NCBI RefSeq assembly: GCF_947179165.1 | Contig: NC_077247.1 | Span: forward strand, 15,329,501-15,393,500 | Origin: Solanum dulcamara | Taxonomy: Eukaryota > Streptophyta > Magnoliopsida > Solanales > Solanaceae | Reading direction: 5' to 3' | DNA length: 64,000 bases | In this document: piece by piece, positions 1 to 10,979 of the stretch | Layout: every line of letters begins with the position of its first letter | Position numbering within the stretch: position 1 is the first letter of the stretch | Position numbers and translations under genes: made by a program | Notes under the pieces: model-generated | What the model was told of the DNA's origin: nothing | The model's database searches: none | What the model saw: the letters and a program-made list of their open reading frames with translations, nothing else

Positions 1-723
1 CATATGAGGATAGTGATGTAAATTCTCAAGGACCGTCAATTGTATACAAAGTTTAGAAAATGTGAATTTTGGTTAAGGTCAGTTGCATTCCTTTGTCACA
101 TTGTTTATAGAGAAGGAATCATGGTTGATACAAAAAGGCCGAGACAGTTAAGAATTGGCCTAGACCATTGACTTCTTTTGATAGTCGAAGTGTTTTAGAT
201 TAGATGGTTATTATAGAAAGTTTGTGGAAGGTTTCTCTTCTATTGCATCACTTTTGACAACTTTGTCTCAAAAAAAGGTGAAATTCCAATGATCCAAAGC
301 ATGTGAGAAAACCTTCTAAGAGTTGAAGGCTAGACTTACCTCTGCACCGATGTTGACTTTACCGGAAGGTTCTAATGGTTTTTTTTATATTGTTATGCTT
401 CACGTGTTAGTCGTGGTGGTGTTTTAATACAAAATAGTAGAGTGATATCCTATGATTCAAGGAAACTCAAGGTACATGAGAAGAATTACCCAACTCATGA
501 CTTAAAGTTGGCGGTGATGGTATTTTCTTTGAAGTTGTGGAAACACTATCTTTATGGTGTCCATGTAAATATGTTCACCGATCACAAGATTTTGGAATAT
601 GTGTTCACTCAAAAAGACTCAAACCTTTGACAAAGGAGATAGCTTAAGCTATTGAAGGATTATAACATGAGCCTGCTATACCATCTAGGTAAGGCAAGTG
701 TGGTTGCCAATGCTCTTAGTAGA
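1..723 (+). pseudogene. Ty3/gypsy pol remnant: end of RT through RNase H
   Basis: Reading across frameshifts and stops, this encodes the end of the reverse transcriptase connection and the RNase H domain of a Tekay/Del-type chromovirus. The clearest part is an open frame at 442-630 containing SRKLKVHEKNYPTHDLKLAV and TDHKILEYVFTQKDSNL, which match the conserved RNase H core of this clade. The RNase H end follows at about 660-723 (GKASVVANALSR in the same frame). Upstream, a phrase around 390-420 resembles the YCDASR-type RNase H start. Frameshifts and in-frame stops show it is dead. It is cut off by the window edge on the left. Confidence 0.85.
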
Positions 724-925
724 TTGCCATTGACCAGTATTGAGGTTAACGAGAGTCTTTATTATGAAGAATTCTAGTTGAGATCTTGGACCAATAAGTT
801 AGGGAGTTTAGAAACAAAGAAATAACCTCAGTTAAAGTGTTATGGAGGAATCAAGAGGTTGAGGGTGCTACATAGGAAGTTGAACCTGATATGATGACCC
901 AATATCCACATCTTATTTTCTTTGT
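724..925 (+). pseudogene. Integrase C-terminus and chromodomain remnant fused to RNase H
   Basis: Directly after the RNase H end (ALSR), the same frame continues as LPLTSIEVNESLYYEE, the linker normally found near the integrase C-terminus. After a frameshift, about 775-925 reads as a chromodomain: VEILDQ, then RNKEITSVKVLWRNQEVEG, then PDMMTQYPHL, with two internal stops. The zinc-binding and DDE parts of integrase are absent, so an internal deletion of most of integrase is inferred. In the family this chromodomain helps direct insertion to heterochromatin; this copy cannot work. Confidence 0.75.
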
Positions 926-1161
926 ACCTAGTTGAGGTATTTAGTTCCTTCATGATCCAATCAGCCCAAATCCTGTGTTTTAGCTATTCTCATAGTTTCA
1001 TATGCATTCATGTTCATGAAATAAGTTTTAAAGTTATACTTTGAATTGAGATTAAAGATTTCATGTTGTATGCATTATTGGGATATTTTGTATTCGTGTT
1101 GGGTTGTTATATACCTTTCCTATTCTATTCATTCTATCTTGAGTCTTATTTGAGGATGAAT
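926..1161 (+). other. 3' untranslated region of Ty3/gypsy element
   Basis: Non-coding stretch between the chromodomain end and the polypurine tract. It is similar by eye to 26310-26480, for example in the GCATTCATGTTCATGAAAT-like phrase and a GAGGATGAAT/GAGGACGAAT motif just before the tract. No gene seen. Confidence 0.6.
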
Positions 1162-1174
1162 CCCAAGGGGGAGA
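1162..1174 (+). other. Polypurine tract
   Basis: CCCAAGGGGGAGA lies immediately upstream of an LTR start. This is the plus-strand primer site of the chromovirus; the same string occurs at 26482-26494 and, on the minus strand, at 4012-4024. Confidence 0.8.
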
Positions 1175-3096
1175 TATTATAAGACCCTAGAATTTGGAAA
1201 GTCAGAAAATAAGGATCAAAACATGAAATTTCTGAAATGTGCAGTTTTTGGCACTAGGTGATGACCATGGAAGGTTATAACAGATCGTGGTCCATACCAT
1301 ACCTCTTGGTGAACTGCCATGGTGGTAACCTTGACACTCGAACCTATAATAAGGGATCATGAACTGTGATGAGCACCACGTGTCGTTATGACCTTCGTGG
1401 TGAATCCTCCCAAAAAACCTTAGAAAATATTCCCAAGGCAAGGACAATGCCTCATGACCATGGGTCGTGTAGCCCTTCAATGACCGTGGTGGGTTCAGAG
1501 GTGGTCAATCCTACAGGACACCCTACAGATCTTGCACCACGACTATGATCCATGGACCATGATGAACTCCACAGGACGTTAAGGGTTCTATGGAGGAAGT
1601 TTTTAAACTTTTCTCTAAAACTTCTAGGATTTCAAGTTCAAGTAAATCATCACGGACACCACCATGGGCCTTGGTGAGAACCATAGATCGTGATGGGGCA
1701 TCCATGATGAATCCCAATCCAGTTAAATGAAGGGTAATTTGGTCAATTCCCTATTCTTTAACTAATGTATATTGTCGTTTTTAGGACTAGATTTATCATG
1801 AAGTTCATCCTAAATACTCCTAAGTCGATTTCATTCCCTCATTAACTCCCAAAAAATTTAAGACTTCTCGGTTCCTTCAAGAGTTCATCTTCTTCGTCAA
1901 GTTTAGGGTTTCTTCAAAAACAAGTCTATTTTTTTGAAATCCAAGTTCAATTTCAATCAAGGACTGTAGGGTTTGATCCATGGGTAACTTTCACCCATGG
2001 AGTCCTAATGTTTTTTACATTCAAGCTATGAACTCTATGACAGATGTGAGGAAAGGTGACTTAGGGCCCGATGTAGTGACCTAGGAACCTCTTGATATGA
2101 ATTATGCAAGTATGATATTGTAATGTTGGAAGGCCAATATACATATTGCAATTATGTAATGGAAATTAGCTATTCTATGAATTATGAAGTTTATGAACAA
2201 GTATATGATATATGGTAAGGATGATTACTATGTTATGTATTCCGTGGGACTTGACTTCGTACCGAGCGGAGTATGAGGTGGGGACCCTACCAAAAGACTT
2301 AGTAGCAGCCTTTAGTCCCTCAAACTATATGCCAAGGTAGGTTGCCTTCATGGCTTAGCTAGTGGACCCACGTATAGAGTATGTACATGACCCGCCTAGC
2401 AGGGTAGATTTTACCTTGGCAAGTAGATTCTCCTTTCTTCCATTGTATAGGGAGACATCGAGATTCTATGTTATAGCTTGCATTGTCTTATTGTCGGTTA
2501 TGGTTCTATCCCACTTATATATTTGATCTTTACGATCTTTATGTTTTAACCATGTATTTCAAATGCTTGATCATTATGGTTTATCATGACTTTTGCTCAT
2601 CCTCTTTATAATGTATTCAATTGATTATTGCATCCTATGATTTATATTACATGTCATAACCTAATACTTAGTATATTCAAAATTAGTAACGTATATTGTT
2701 GCCTACATTTTCTCATAATGTAGGGGTTGAGCATCACATTCCCAAAGTGGCTAGCTGAGTTTCTCATAGTCAATGTTTGTTGAGTCCTCATCTGTCAAGG
2801 ACTAGATATGAGTTATTTCTTCATTGCAAGACTTTTATTTCCTTTATGATTTGAGGGTTATCTAGGACATGTCTTAGTCCCTATCATCTTTTATAGTAAA
2901 GGCGTTGTTGGACCTATAATATGGTGTCTATGTAGTCTAGTTCACTCTTCTATGATGATCATGTTTTAGACTCTTTCTATGTTATTTCTACATTTACTTT
3001 ACCTTATGCATACTTAATGATCTCAAGAGGCTTGATTGGAGCCCTTTGGAGTTTCGATTGTCATGTTTTGACTAGGAACTAGGTCTGTTCGTGACA
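1175..3096 (+). repeat. LTR, family G1, copy 1 (+)
   Basis: This follows the polypurine tract and runs to a CGTGACA terminus. Its first bases (TATTATAAGACCC) look like a decayed TGTTATAAGACCC. It shares ordered blocks with the LTR at 7173-9182 and, inverted, with 47573-49738: a CCATGG/CCGTGG-rich 5' part, a phrase like CCCATGGAGTCC, and a late GGACATGTC block. The sequence after 3096 is not a convincing primer site. I therefore read it as a 3' LTR, although the boundary is approximate. Confidence 0.7.
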
Positions 3097-3639
3097 AAGT
3101 ATTGGAGATAAGAATAAGAGTCTTCAAATTTTTGACTATAGAATCTTCGTTCCAGGTATGTTAGGCTATCACAAAATTGGACTAAGTTCTTCCTCGTGCC
3201 TTATATTTTCATAAAGTCAATTGAATTATGTGATTGAGTTTCCAATTCCATAAAAGTGAATTCTTGATGTATATACTTATTTCTTTATTGAATTCTAGTA
3301 TGAATATTATATTATACTTGAGGAGTCGATATTTGAGGTTATGGATTCATGCTTGCATTCACATGCAGCCAAATCGAGGTTTTCTTTAAATATTTTATGG
3401 ATTATCGATGTTAAAAGAAGGACTATTGTCATTATTTAAATGAGCATGATGTTAAGTTTTGAAGGAGTTTATTGATGTCAATTTTCTCACATTAGTCTTT
3501 ACATATTAAAAATGTCATATTTTGAGAAGTTGATGTATATTTTCTAATGCATGATTGAGATGAGATGCACTTTTATTTAAGAGAAGAGATAATGATATAA
3601 GAAGATGATGTAAATTAATGTAAAAAGTCCAATAGGATT
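3097..3639. other. No gene seen; unassigned AT-rich sequence
   Basis: This lies between the end of the plus LTR and the recognisable head of a minus LTR. It may be the decayed rest of that minus LTR, but I could not match it block by block. Confidence 0.4.
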
Positions 3640-4011
3640 AGATGAGTTTCTAAAGTCAAAACTACCCCTTTCTATGAGCCATAGGACATCTACAGACCAT
3701 CTTGCTAATTTATATATAGATTCCTGCACGCATTAGAGGTTATGAGTCTCTGAGACTCAGCTTGAGCCCCACCTATAGTTCTCAGGAACTCCTACCAGAC
3801 GTAGAATCCACCTACAGGGAGGGTTGAAAAAATAATAATATTTCTAAGTGTTGGGGTGACCTATGAATGGCCACCTATGACTCATAGGGACTCTTACAGA
3901 TCATAGGTACCGCTCATGGACACTATACAGTCTACTATTTTTACTTTTTCTCTAGTTTTCTCTTGGTTCTCGAACTTAATCTAAGCTAGAATAGTTTGGG
4001 GTGTTATAACA
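3640..4011 (-). repeat. LTR head, minus strand (5' part of a 3' LTR)
   Basis: On the minus strand the sequence starts TGTTATAACACCCC exactly next to a polypurine tract, which marks an LTR start. The following few hundred bases contain the repeated 'catag/ctatg' phrases typical of these U3 regions. The left boundary is uncertain because the LTR seems truncated or decayed toward 3640. Confidence 0.65.
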
Positions 4012-4024
4012 TCTCCCCCTTGGG
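4012..4024 (-). other. Polypurine tract (minus strand)
   Basis: The plus strand reads TCTCCCCCTTGGG, so the minus strand is CCCAAGGGGGAGA, adjoining the LTR start at 4011. A CGAGGATGAATGATC-like phrase, typical of these 3' ends, follows. Confidence 0.8.
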
Positions 4025-4194
4025 ATCATTCATCCTCGAATAATGGCCAAGACAAGAATTGTTTTGTAGAACGAATACAATGCAATAACTTTAAACATTT
4101 AACTCAAGAATAACTCACTCAATTACTCAAAACATCAAGAAGGTACTAACTCAAAGATAGGAATATGATTATTACATTCAACCTCGACACTAGG

Positions 4195-4913
4195 AGGAAC
4201 AAATAGATGCGGGTTCTTGGCTTTCATATCCTTCTCGTCTCCCATATAGCCTCTTAAACAAATAGATTCCTACATAAGACTTTGACTAAAGTAACCTCTT
4301 TGATTCTCAATTTAGAACCTGATGATCAAGAATTTGGATAGAAACTTCCACATAGCATAAGCTATATTTCACCCCAATGCTTTTTATACGAATAATGATT
4401 GAAGGATCTCCCAAGAACATCTTAAGCATGGAGATATGGAACACTAATGAACAACATCTAACTCTGATGAAACCTCTAAATCATTGTCGGCATTACCAAC
4501 TCTCTTAATAATCTAATAAGGACCAATATATCAGGGACTCAACTTTCCTTTTCAAATACACCCAATTATTTACCTAAACTCCAAGTCTCATCTCCTTACA
4601 TACGTGTAGGATTTCTGATGACTTTGTGGAGTTTTTAATCTTTCTTGGATAATATTTACCTTCTCCATAGGCTGATGAACCAAGTCTGGCCCTATCAACT
4701 TAGCTTTACCAATATCTAACCAAAAAATTGATGATGTATATAACCTTCCATAAAGAGTCCCATATGGAGCTATTTGAATACTCTAATGATAACCTTTTTT
4801 ATAAACAAACTCAATAAGAGGCAAGTGGTCATCCCAATTACACTTGAATTCAATAACACAAGTCTCAACATATTCTTAATGGTCTGTATTGTACGCTCTA
4901 ACTGACCATCTAT
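4195..4913 (-). pseudogene. Integrase C-terminal region and chromodomain (minus strand)
   Basis: Reading the minus strand through stops and frameshifts gives DGQLERTIQTIKNMLR (end of the integrase core), then a IAPYGTLYGR-like phrase, GPDLVHQPMEKVNIIQERLK and SHQKSYT. The chromodomain near 4205-4350 includes EDMKAKNPHLF. This is the normal order for Tekay-type integrase. The stretch continues at 5506 after an interrupting insertion. Confidence 0.8.
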
Positions 4914-5505
4914 GATGTAATATCAAATGCGAAAGAACAAAAAACAAGATAAATAAAAGATTAAATAATAAAAGCAAGACACAAGTAAGGAAATAAAAAG
5001 CAACTAAAGGGTATAGTAAACCCTAAGACCTCAATTGATTGATCCAAATCAAGCACCTATACTATTATAAAGACCTCAAGAGAATTAGATTTCCAAGCAA
5101 CCCATTTTCTAAGCTTAAACACAATTAAAGTCTTCAACAAGCACTCAAAACTCTCAAAGAGTATTTAGTAGTCATGTTCATCAAAATCTACCTTCCAAAA
5201 TAATAAGAAACTACTACTTATACTAGGATAGAAAAGAAAGACACTAGCTATTACAATTTTATCCTTAATGAAGTAAGGGCCTTGTTTGGATCTCTTCCTT
5301 TGGGATGAATTCACAAAATTTCATCAAGTAGTATGGCTAACTTGTGCTTTCCCCTTCTTTTCTTCTTTATTCCTTGTAATTCCACTTTAGCATGTTCTCA
5401 AGGTTCAAGCCTTCATTCCTAATCCTTTCCAAGATTCTAAAGTATTGACTTGATGTATAGTTGTTGCACTCTTTATCTTGTCTTTGTGTGCGTGCATTAA
5501 TCTAA
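4914..5505. mobile_element. 592-bp insertion interrupting integrase
   Basis: The integrase reading on the minus strand stops after a phrase equivalent to VNLSTAFH and resumes at DGQ on the other side, so this block is foreign to the integrase. CTAT occurs at both edges (4910-4913 and 5506-5509), a possible target duplication. The minus strand contains a TATA-like CCTAGTATAAGTAGTAG and short transcript-like phrases, which suggests a small solo-LTR or TRIM-like insertion. The class is not proven: no clear TG...CA ends or terminal inverted repeats were seen. Confidence 0.5.
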
Positions 5506-5826
5506 CTATAGATGGAAAGCAGTACGAAGATTAACCTTTTAACACAAACCTTTATGTAATGACTTCCAAAACTTTGCGGTGAATTGAGTACCTATATTTG
5601 AGATGATGGATAAGGGAACTCCATTCAATCTGACTATCTCTCGAGTATACAACCTCATATAATCCTTGGCAGAATCTGTAGTCTTAAAGGGAAAGAAGTG
5701 GGCTGATTTGGTCATTCTATCCACAATCACCCAAATAGAATCATGTTTTTTGTGAGACCGCGATAATCCATTTTGATCATATCCCATTTTTACTGTGGAA
5801 ACTCTATAATCTATACTACACCACAA
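5506..5826 (-). pseudogene. Integrase catalytic core remnant (minus strand)
   Basis: The minus-strand frame 5539-5826 contains IWVIVDRMTKSAHFFPF, then REIVRLNGVPLSIIS and GTQFTAKFWKSLHKGL, the chromoviral integrase core. The first catalytic Asp (in VDRMTKS) is present. The second, normally in ISDRGTQF, reads ISNIGTQF, so Asp is replaced by Asn. The acidic residue in the LERT phrase lies beyond the 592-bp insertion. Confidence 0.85.
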
Positions 5827-6130
5827 GGCTTTTGATACTCAATCATTAATTGTTGACAATTCAAGGCACTTGGGCAAGAGATCTGCAATGTTCCTCTTCC
5901 TACCATTCCACCAATAGACTTCTCTTAACTCATGGTACATCTTTGTAAAACATGGATGAATAGAATTTATAGAGACACGGGCCTCGACCATCATTCTATC
6001 TCGAATACCATTAATACTCAAAAAAGAAAATTTCCCTTGATACCTCAAAACTCCATCTCCGCCTTTGGCAAAATCCATCACTTTGTGCTTATGAACTTCT
6101 TCTTTCAATTGGAGGATAATAGGATCTTGA
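5827..6130 (-). pseudogene. Integrase N-terminal zinc-binding region (minus strand)
   Basis: The minus-strand frame 5839-6108 reads VMDFAKGGDGVLRYQGK, then SIHPCFTKMYHELREVYWWN and RNIADLLPKCLELS. This is the HHCC region of Ty3 integrase with both His visible. The second Cys of the final pair (usual CLNC) is replaced here (CLEL), so zinc binding is probably lost. It abuts the RNase H remnant in the expected order. Confidence 0.85.
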
Positions 6131-6144
6131 TCTTTCCTCTTACT

Positions 6145-6712
6145 TCACTTAAACAACAAAAGAAGACTCAACCCCATTTTGTACAATAACACCTCCATCA
6201 TTAAACTCCACAAGACAAACTCCCAAATGTGCAAGTCTATGCATTTCTTTACCCAACTCTTTTTTCTCTTCCTCAATATGAGTGGTACTTCCCATATAAA
6301 ACCTTCTAAGAGCATTGACAGCAACATTATCTTTAACAGAATGGTAGAGAATACTCATGTCAGAATCTTAAAAAAACTTAAGCCATCTCCCCTACCTCAA
6401 GTTCAACTCATTCTGACCAAATACATTTTGTAAGCTCTTGTTATCTTTAGGCACATCTACATACACACCATAAAGATAATGACTCCAAATCTTGAGAGAA
6501 ACTACCACTACTGCCAACTCTAGATCATGAGTCAGATAATTCCTCTCGTAAATCTTAAGCTGTCTAGAAGCATAAATTATGACCTGGCCTTTCTGCATCA
6601 ACACACAACCCAATTTAATCCTAGACACAAAAAAATAGATTACAAAACAATTTGTCCCCTTGGGTATGGAAAACACAGGAGCAATAGTTATCAATATGAT
6701 TAATGGACCCAA
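6145..6712 (-). pseudogene. RNase H domain remnant (minus strand)
   Basis: Frames 6392-6712 and 6149-6358 on the minus strand carry [52 protein letters not shown] and then MSILYHSVKDNVAVNALRR, followed by the spacer to integrase. The TDHKS phrase around the last conserved RNase H residues reads PKDNKS here. The reading is broken into two frames. RT sequence expected further right is missing beyond about 6712. Confidence 0.85.
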
Positions 6713-6859
6713 AATACAATGCTTGTCTTGAAAGAAAAAAGCCTAGCAAATAAAATATGATGGAGACAAGTAAAGTCTATAATGCCATATGTTCACCATT
6801 GCCATTGAATCTAGAAACTCGAGGCTCGACATTAACAGTGGTAGTTGGTGCTCTAAACT

Positions 6860-7060
6860 ACATCATGAAAACAGATGTATAGTATAGTTTGAGTACCAAA
6901 ACAACAAGTATTCACTATATATCATAGGCCAACTAGGTAAGAAATTAAAGAAAATATGAAATGATAGAATCATATGCAAACATAAGTCAAAGAAATAGAA
7001 AACTAACAGGAATGCACACGAGTTTACTAAGAATAAGAAAGGAAGAAAGTACAACTAACT
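6860..7060 (-). repeat. Short LTR fragment resembling the 20168-24011 element family (minus)
   Basis: The phrase around 6884-6903 (TAGTTTGAGTACCAAAAC-like) matches, inverted, the block TGGTACTCATACTACACTCTGC-like in the LTRs at 20168-20835 and 23265-24011. A related fragment is at 25151. It lies between the minus-strand pol and the next plus-strand LTR. Boundaries are approximate. Confidence 0.4.
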
Positions 7061-7172
7061 TGTAAGACCCTGAAAGTTGGAAAGACCAAAAATGAGGAAC
7101 AAAAGAGGAAATTCTAGAAAATGCAGCTATTGGCACTAGGTGGACTTCACAAGACCCATAACGGGCCATGAA
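7061..7172 (+). repeat. Partial LTR head, family G1 (+)
   Basis: TGTAAGACCCTGAAAGTTGG begins here and about 112 bp of LTR head follow. Then a second LTR start (TGTAACAGCTCAGAAGTTGG) occurs at 7173 and the same phrases repeat (AGGAACAAAAG, TGCAG, GCACTAGGTG/GCATTAGGTG). So two LTR heads are stacked in the same orientation. Confidence 0.7.
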
Positions 7173-9182
7173 TGTAACAGCTCAGAAGTTGGAAAGTCCT
7201 AAAAGGAGGAACAAAAGTGGAAATCTCATAATAAAATGCAGATTTTCGCATTAGGTGATGACTATGAAGGCCATCACGGGTCGTAGTCATCATCATTGCT
7301 CAGGGTGAGCCACCGTGGTAGTGAATCTAAAACCCCTGCATGGAAGGGACCATAAAAAGGGACCATGGACTATGGTGAGCACTATGGACCGTAGTGCCAT
7401 TTGTGATGACCCCTCCCTCGAGACCCTGAGAAGTTATCCCAAGGAAGGGACTACTATTGACCACTACGGTCTATGTAAGCCCTTCTCAGACCATGGTGGG
7501 TTTCATGATGGTTGATCGTGTAGAGCATCCTATAGATCCTTCACCATGCCTTAAGTTCACAGACTATAGTAATCTCCACAGATTATGAAGGACTCTATGG
7601 AGGAACTATTGAAACTTTCCCTACAAACCCCAAGATTTCTCCTCTAAGTCAGTTATCATGGAACACCACCATGGGCCATGGTGATGATCACAGACCATGA
7701 TGGGTCTTTCATAAAGCCTTAGTCCGGCCAATTTTTAAGAAAGGTATTTTGGTCTTTTCCTATGTTTTATCTATAATGTGAGGTCATTTTGGGGAGTGAA
7801 TCTAACCTATATAAATGACCCTAAGCCTTTCCCAACTCATTATTCTCACTCAAGTCTATCTTAACCTATATTGATTCCTAATTCATGGAATGGTTGATTT
7901 ATCAAGGTCCTACATGAAAGCATGAAAAGGGTTTTAAGGTCTATTGGTGGGTTGTTTTAAAGATATCTTAATTGATGCATTTCATTACTCTCATGCATGA
8001 TAGAATTGATTTTAATGATTTGAAAGTTTGATTGAATAGAACCCACCTCATTTTACTATGTTCTGAATGAACATTGTCTTGAAGGCATATGATTCCAAAA
8101 GATTGTTTATAAAAGAAATGTCTATGATCAAAGGAGTCTAATGAAATAAAAAGAATAATGAAATGGTTATGAAATGATGGATTCTACTTGTGAAAGGACA
8201 ATTCTCATTTGTGTGAATCAATGAAGGGTTTTTAATGAGATATTCTACCAAATGATGTTTTGATGATCTAAAGTTATGTAAATGATTATGTTCTTATTTT
8301 ATATGAACTTTTCCGTGGGATTGGACTTAGCACTAAATGAGGCATTGAGGTGGGATTCGGTAAGGGATTCCTAGTAGCAATCCCTTATCCCATAAACTAT
8401 GTGCCAACATAGGAGCCATTGTAGTCTTAGTCTAGTGGATCCCAAAATAACCCTAAATATTAAAGAAATAATTGAACTTTGACGGAGTTCTACCCGGCAA
8501 GTAGTCTCCTCGTGCCAACATAGGGGTTATATTGAATTCTATGTAATAGCTCGCATGCTCTTAGATGTCAGTTATAGTCATATCTGCACATAATGAATGA
8601 TATAAGTATTGATCATACTGATTTCTCATGCATGCATCTACTCACGTACATTACCTTATAATGCTTTAACATTTTCATTGAATCACATCTGAACATACTT
8701 AGTACATTCAAAATACTAAAGCATAATTTTTTACCTATATGATATCACCACGTAAGGACTGGCGTTGCTCCTCACGCATCTCCATGTGGCTAGTTGAATT
8801 CATTGAAGGCTACAATTTTGGGTGAGTTCCCATATTTTGGGAATAATACTCTTTTTCTTTTCTAGCTTATGTTATGAAAAGACTTTGGGATACATTTCAA
8901 AGTATTTATTTCTATTTGAATTAAGGGGGAGCTAAGGACATGTCATATCCCTACAAGTCTATAAGTATAGGTATTTTTGGACACATATGTATGATGATTT
9001 GAGGTTGTTAATGACTCACTTTTATGATGTCCTCCGTTAGTCCCATTTTCCGTTTTTATTTCTGCTTATGGTTTATCGCCATTACTTCTGAAGGCTTAAT
9101 GAATTCTAAGTGACTTCGGTGAGGTACCTCTGTGTCCCTGTTTCATAGTATCATATTTAAGACCTAGGCTTGAGTAGTGAAA
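7173..9182 (+). repeat. 5' LTR, family G1, copy 2 (+)
   Basis: It starts TGTAACAGCTC and ends just before a primer binding site. The first ~570 bp are rich in CCATGG/CCGTGG-like phrases, as in copy 1 and the inverted copy at 47573-49738. The body holds the block with the GTAC hairpin (8699-8719) and the late GGACATGTC block. The terminal CA looks mutated (TGAAA before AAC-TTGGTATC). Confidence 0.75.
8699..8719. other. GTAC-type hairpin in G1 LTR copy 2
   Basis: TTAGTAC-ATTCAAA-ATACTAA, six of seven pairs. The equivalent place in copy 1 (about 2668) is more decayed. Confidence 0.7.
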
Positions 9183-9185
9183 AAC

Positions 9186-9199
9186 TTGGTATCAGAGCC
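9186..9199 (+). other. Primer binding site (tRNA-iMet type)
   Basis: TTGGTATCAGAGCC lies three bases after the LTR end. This is the usual Ty3 chromovirus minus-strand primer site complementary to the 3' end of initiator tRNA-Met. Confidence 0.85.
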
Positions 9200-9400
9200 C
9201 AAAGTTTTGAATGGTCATTAGAGTCCAACATACCATGTCTAATTGGGTTTTTTTTCATGGTTGTGAAGCACACCAGTAGTATGAATAGGAGACTATGGGA
9301 TGTGTAGTAAAGTTTTCCCTCTCTTTCGTGCTTAATGTTGTGCCCTAAATTTGTCCAAACACTTCCTCTAATTAACACATAGTTTTATGTCCTCTATATC

Positions 9401-10450
9401 ATGCCTCCAAGAAAGGTACCTTCACCTAGAGCAAGGGTTAAAGATGAGGACCAAGATCCTCTGACTCCTGAAGCTCCACATCATGAGGAAGGAGTAACAC
9501 ATGCCGAATTTTGAAACATCATCACTTTGTTGGCCCAAGCTGTAGACAACAAAAATCACCAAGGCATTGTTCCTTCTCCTCCTTAAGTGCCTTCTCTGGA
9601 TTCTAGAATTTTGGAATTTAAGAGAATGAATCCACCCGAGTTTGATGGGTCTAAGGTAGACAAGGACCCTATGGAGTTTATCAAGAAAGTTTATCGGATT
9701 GTGGCCATCATAGGAGCAACTCCAAATAAAAAGGCTGAGCTAGTGTCCTAACAACTCAAGGGCATAGCAAGGGTATTGTATGAGCAATGGGTCATTAAAA
9801 GGGGTAAAATCATGGGGCCAATAGGATGGGAAGAGTTCAAGGGTGCCTTCCTAGATCATTTCTTTCCTTTGGAGCTAAGGGAGGCAAAGATCCAAGAGCT
9901 TATCAACCTTTACCAAGGGAATATGAATGTGAGGAAATATGACCTTATATTCACCAAATTGTCTAAATATGCTCCTTTCATAGTCTTCTCTCCAAGGGCA
10001 AGGATGAGTAAATTCATCTGTGTTTGTGTCTAGTTTGGTGTCCAAGGAATGAAAGACAACCATGTTGGTCAAAGAGATGGACATTCCCCGACTTATGACA
10101 TATGTAGAAAATATTGAGGATAAAAATTTGAAGAAGAGGTCAAGAGTGTTTAAGAAGGTTAGAGTTGATGGTGGAGGGTTCAATCCTCAAAGGTCCAGTT
10201 ATTGTGGTAGTGGAAACGGCCAAAGTGGGCAATAATTTGTAGGGAAAGGTTCCAAGGGAGAATGTATATTCTCAAGCTTTCTCTTCTTGCAAGAAGTGTG
10301 GAAAGGCTCACAAAGGAGAATGCTTAGACGGCTCCAATGCATGCTGCAAGTGTGGTAAATTAGTCGCCAAGATCGAGATTGTAGAGGTGGTGGTAGTAGG
10401 CCTCAAGGCTAAATTTCTCATGGTCAATAAGCTAAAGGGAGTGGCCAACG
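9401..10450 (+). pseudogene. Ty3/gypsy gag (Tekay-type), decayed
   Basis: It starts MPPRKVPSPRARVKDEDQ at an ATG soon after the leader, a typical start for this gag family. With stops it continues through RMNPPEFDGSKVDKDPMEFI, then a capsid frame at 9776-10033 (WEEFKGAFLDHFFPLELREA). A zinc-knuckle pair from about 10288 reads CKKCGKAHKGEC and then ACCKCGK. Several in-frame stops and a frameshift make it inactive. The product would package element RNA into virus-like particles in the cytoplasm. Confidence 0.85.
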
Positions 10451-10469
10451 CACCAATTACTTTTATGCC

Positions 10470-10838
10470 TTGCATGGGAGACAAGAGGTTGATAAAGTGC
10501 CCAATATTGTAACCGGTATGTTAAAGGTCTTTGCTTTTGATGTGTATGCATTAATGGATCCATGTGCTAATTTGTCAGATGTTACGCCATTCCTTACGAA
10601 TAGGTTTTATGTGTTACCCGAAATGTTATTAGAACCTTATCTAGTGTCTACCCCTATTGGTGAGTCGATTATAGCTAGGAAGGTCAATAAAGGTTGTCCC
10701 GTGTCTATTGTTCATAAAGTTGTTCCTTGTGATTTTGTTGAACTTGATATGGTAGCTTTTGATGTTGTTCTTGGGATGTACTGGTTGCATATGTCTCATG
10801 CTTCTATAGATTGTAGAAATCGTAGAGTCAAGTTTTAA
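10470..10838 (+). pseudogene. Ty3/gypsy aspartic protease remnant
   Basis: The open frame contains NIVTGMLKVFAFDVYALMDP, then VTPFL, VNKGCPVSIV and DVVLGMYWLHMSHASIDCR, the standard pepsin-like retrotransposon protease layout. The active-site phrase of this clade (LLDPGAS) reads LMDPCAN here, so the Gly after DP is replaced by Cys. It follows gag directly, as expected for a gag-pol polyprotein. Confidence 0.8.
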
Positions 10839-10979
10839 TTTTCAAATGAGTCTATTCTTGAATAGAAAGGCCATGATTCGGTAGCATAGGGTAAGTTCAT
10901 TTCTTGTCATAAGGCCCAAAAGTTGATTTCTAAGGTTTGCATCTACCACATGGTGAGGGTTAGGGATTTCGACTTCAAA

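Noticed and set aside
1366..1548. Proline/histidine-rich frames in the G1 LTR U3 (also 7315-7515 and 49490-49744)
   Set aside because: They arise from the CCATGG-rich LTR sequence and appear in both strands and several frames; not genes.
3097..3120. Primer binding site after the LTR at 1175-3096
   Set aside because: AAGTATTGGAGATAAG only loosely resembles TTGGTATCAGAG; the LTR is better explained as a 3' LTR.
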